This document shows positions 63,273 through 64,000 of a stretch of DNA of 64,000 nucleotides, piece after piece; position 1 is the stretch's first letter; the number at the start of each line of letters is the position of its first letter. The position numbers and the translations under genes are program-made. The stretch is from Cryptosporangium arvum DSM 44712. Lineage in GTDB: Bacteria; Actinomycetota; Actinomycetes; Mycobacteriales; Cryptosporangiaceae. The DNA lies in NCBI RefSeq assembly GCF_000585375.1, contig NZ_KK073874.1, positions 2,976,001-3,040,000 on the forward strand. Direction: 5' to 3'. The notes under the pieces are model-generated. The model saw nothing but the letters and a program-made list of their open reading frames with translations. It searched no databases and was not told the origin of the DNA.

Positions 63273-64000
63273 TTAAAGGTCCAGGTGTGTGACCCGCCCG
63301 GCCACGAACGTCGCCGCGACCCTCATGTCGCGCAGCCCCGCCGCGTCGGCGCCGGGTTCCAGCGGGTTCGCGTCCAGGAGCGCCAGGTCGGCGGGGGAGC
63401 CGGGGGCGACGGTCGGCCGGCCGTCCACACTGGCCGCCAGGGCCTGGGCCGCGGTCAGCGACTCGGCCGGGTTCCAGGGGTCCCGCTCGTCGGCCGAGCG
63501 GTGCACGGCCGCGGCCATCGCGAGCCACGGGTCCAGCGGGGACACCGGAGCGTCGCTGCCCAGCGCCAGCGGCACCCCGGCGGCCAGCATCGAGGAGAAC
63601 GCGTAGCACCGCTCGGTGCGGTCCGGCCAGATCTCCGCGGCCACGTCGCGGTCGTCGAGCAGGTGCGCCGGCTGGATGCTCGCCCGTAGCCCGAGGCGCG
63701 CCATCCGGCCGAAGTCGGCGAACCGCGCGAGCTGCACGTGCTCGATCCCGCCCCGCGCGCCGGTCGCCTCGAACGCGTCCACGGCGGTGGTGAGCGCGGC
63801 GTCGCCGATCGCGTGCAGGGCGATCTCCAGACCGGCGCCGGAGGCCCGGCCGAGCAACCGCACCAGCTCGTCGAGCGGGTAGTTCTGGGTGCCGTGGCGG
63901 CCGTCCCCGTACGGCTCGCAGCAGCGCGCGGTGCGGGAGTTGAGCGAGCCGTCGGAGATGATCTTCAGCGGCCCCATCGTGAGCAGCCCGGACGCGTCCA
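63273..64000 (-). CDS. YtcJ-like amidohydrolase, C-terminal part
   Basis: The gene runs off the right edge; about 241 C-terminal codons are visible. TMGPLKIISDGSLNSRTA, HAIGDAALTTAVDAFEATGA and ALGSDAPVSPLDPWLAMAAA are characteristic of the YtcJ/Amidohydro_3 branch, with metal-binding His and Asp in HAIGDA and GSDAPV. Members hydrolyse amide or related bonds; substrates are mostly unknown. Its stop is 92 bp upstream of the ctaD start on the same strand. Confidence 0.88.
   Translation of the reverse strand, partial: DASGLLTMGPLKIISDGSLNSRTARCCEPYGDGRHGTQNYPLDELVRLLGRASGAGLEIALHAIGDAALTTAVDAFEATGARGGIEHVQLARFADFGRMARLGLRASIQPAHLLDDRDVAAEIWPDRTERCYAFSSMLAAGVPLALGSDAPVSPLDPWLAMAAAVHRSADERDPWNPAESLTAAQALAASVDGRPTVAPGSPADLALLDANPLEPGADAAGLRDMRVAATFVAGRVTHLDL

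Overview
The window is very GC-rich (roughly 70–75% by eye) and gene-dense. Its content fits a filamentous or spore-forming actinomycete: an F420-type LLM oxidoreductase, a SARP/AAA regulator, an ECF41 sigma factor, an HspR-type HAIR operator, leucine-catabolism acyl-CoA carboxylase genes and many TetR/MarR/HxlR regulators. ADP-heptose genes and the absence of mycolate genes argue against a mycobacterium. I cannot name the genus from sequence alone; a Cryptosporangium/Frankia/Actinoplanes-like organism is a guess.

Layout. 1–10 kb: an Lrp fragment, a DUF2000 protein, a LysE exporter, a flavin oxidoreductase translationally coupled to an ECF41 sigma factor, a DyP peroxidase coupled to its encapsulin shell, an acyl-CoA synthetase, a methyltransferase, AraC, GNAT and an LLM oxidoreductase. 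10–12.1 kb: a large-subunit catalase ending in a strong hairpin shared with the opposing gene.

12.1–25.4 kb: the main feature, thirteen minus-strand genes in one apparent operon. Eleven of the twelve junctions overlap (ten by 4 nt, one by 11 nt) and the other has a 12-nt gap. From the promoter end they are carbamoyltransferase, GT2, GmhB-like HAD phosphatase, GT9, GT4-like, GT4, GmhA, HldE, GT9, GT2, GT2, pyruvyltransferase-like protein and a divergent acetate kinase. GmhA, HldE and GmhB make ADP-D-glycero-β-D-manno-heptose. Seven sugar-transferase genes and a carbamoyltransferase then suggest a carbamoylated, possibly pyruvylated, heptose-containing glycan or glycoconjugate in a Gram-positive bacterium. 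No HldD epimerase is present. A TetR gene and two inverted repeats lie just upstream.

25.6–34 kb: TetR, a HAIR-preceded DnaJ/CbpA-like chaperone, an ABC-2 exporter coupled to a two-component system, DUF2277, and an acyl-CoA dehydrogenase/TetR divergent pair sharing an operator, then an α/β hydrolase. 34–43 kb: a 1,155-residue SARP/AAA regulator with repeat-built linkers, a second two-component system, DUF2306, a membrane GGDEF cyclase and a miniature MCP-hairpin protein. 43–48.8 kb: an orphan solute-binding lipoprotein, a TetR-controlled ABC-2 exporter and an SDR. 48.9–54.3 kb: a degenerate GGDEF protein and a leucine-type operon (accD1–accA1–citE-like) under a palindromic operator. 54.4–59.1 kb: HxlR/MFS, an unannotated-size 52-codon gene divergent from OhrR, two short-period tandem-repeat arrays, a DMT exporter and TetR. 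59.4–64 kb: fatty-acyl-CoA synthetase, a small DoxX-like protein, cytochrome oxidase subunit I, and a truncated amidohydrolase at the edge. No tRNA, rRNA, CRISPR array or insertion sequence was recognised.
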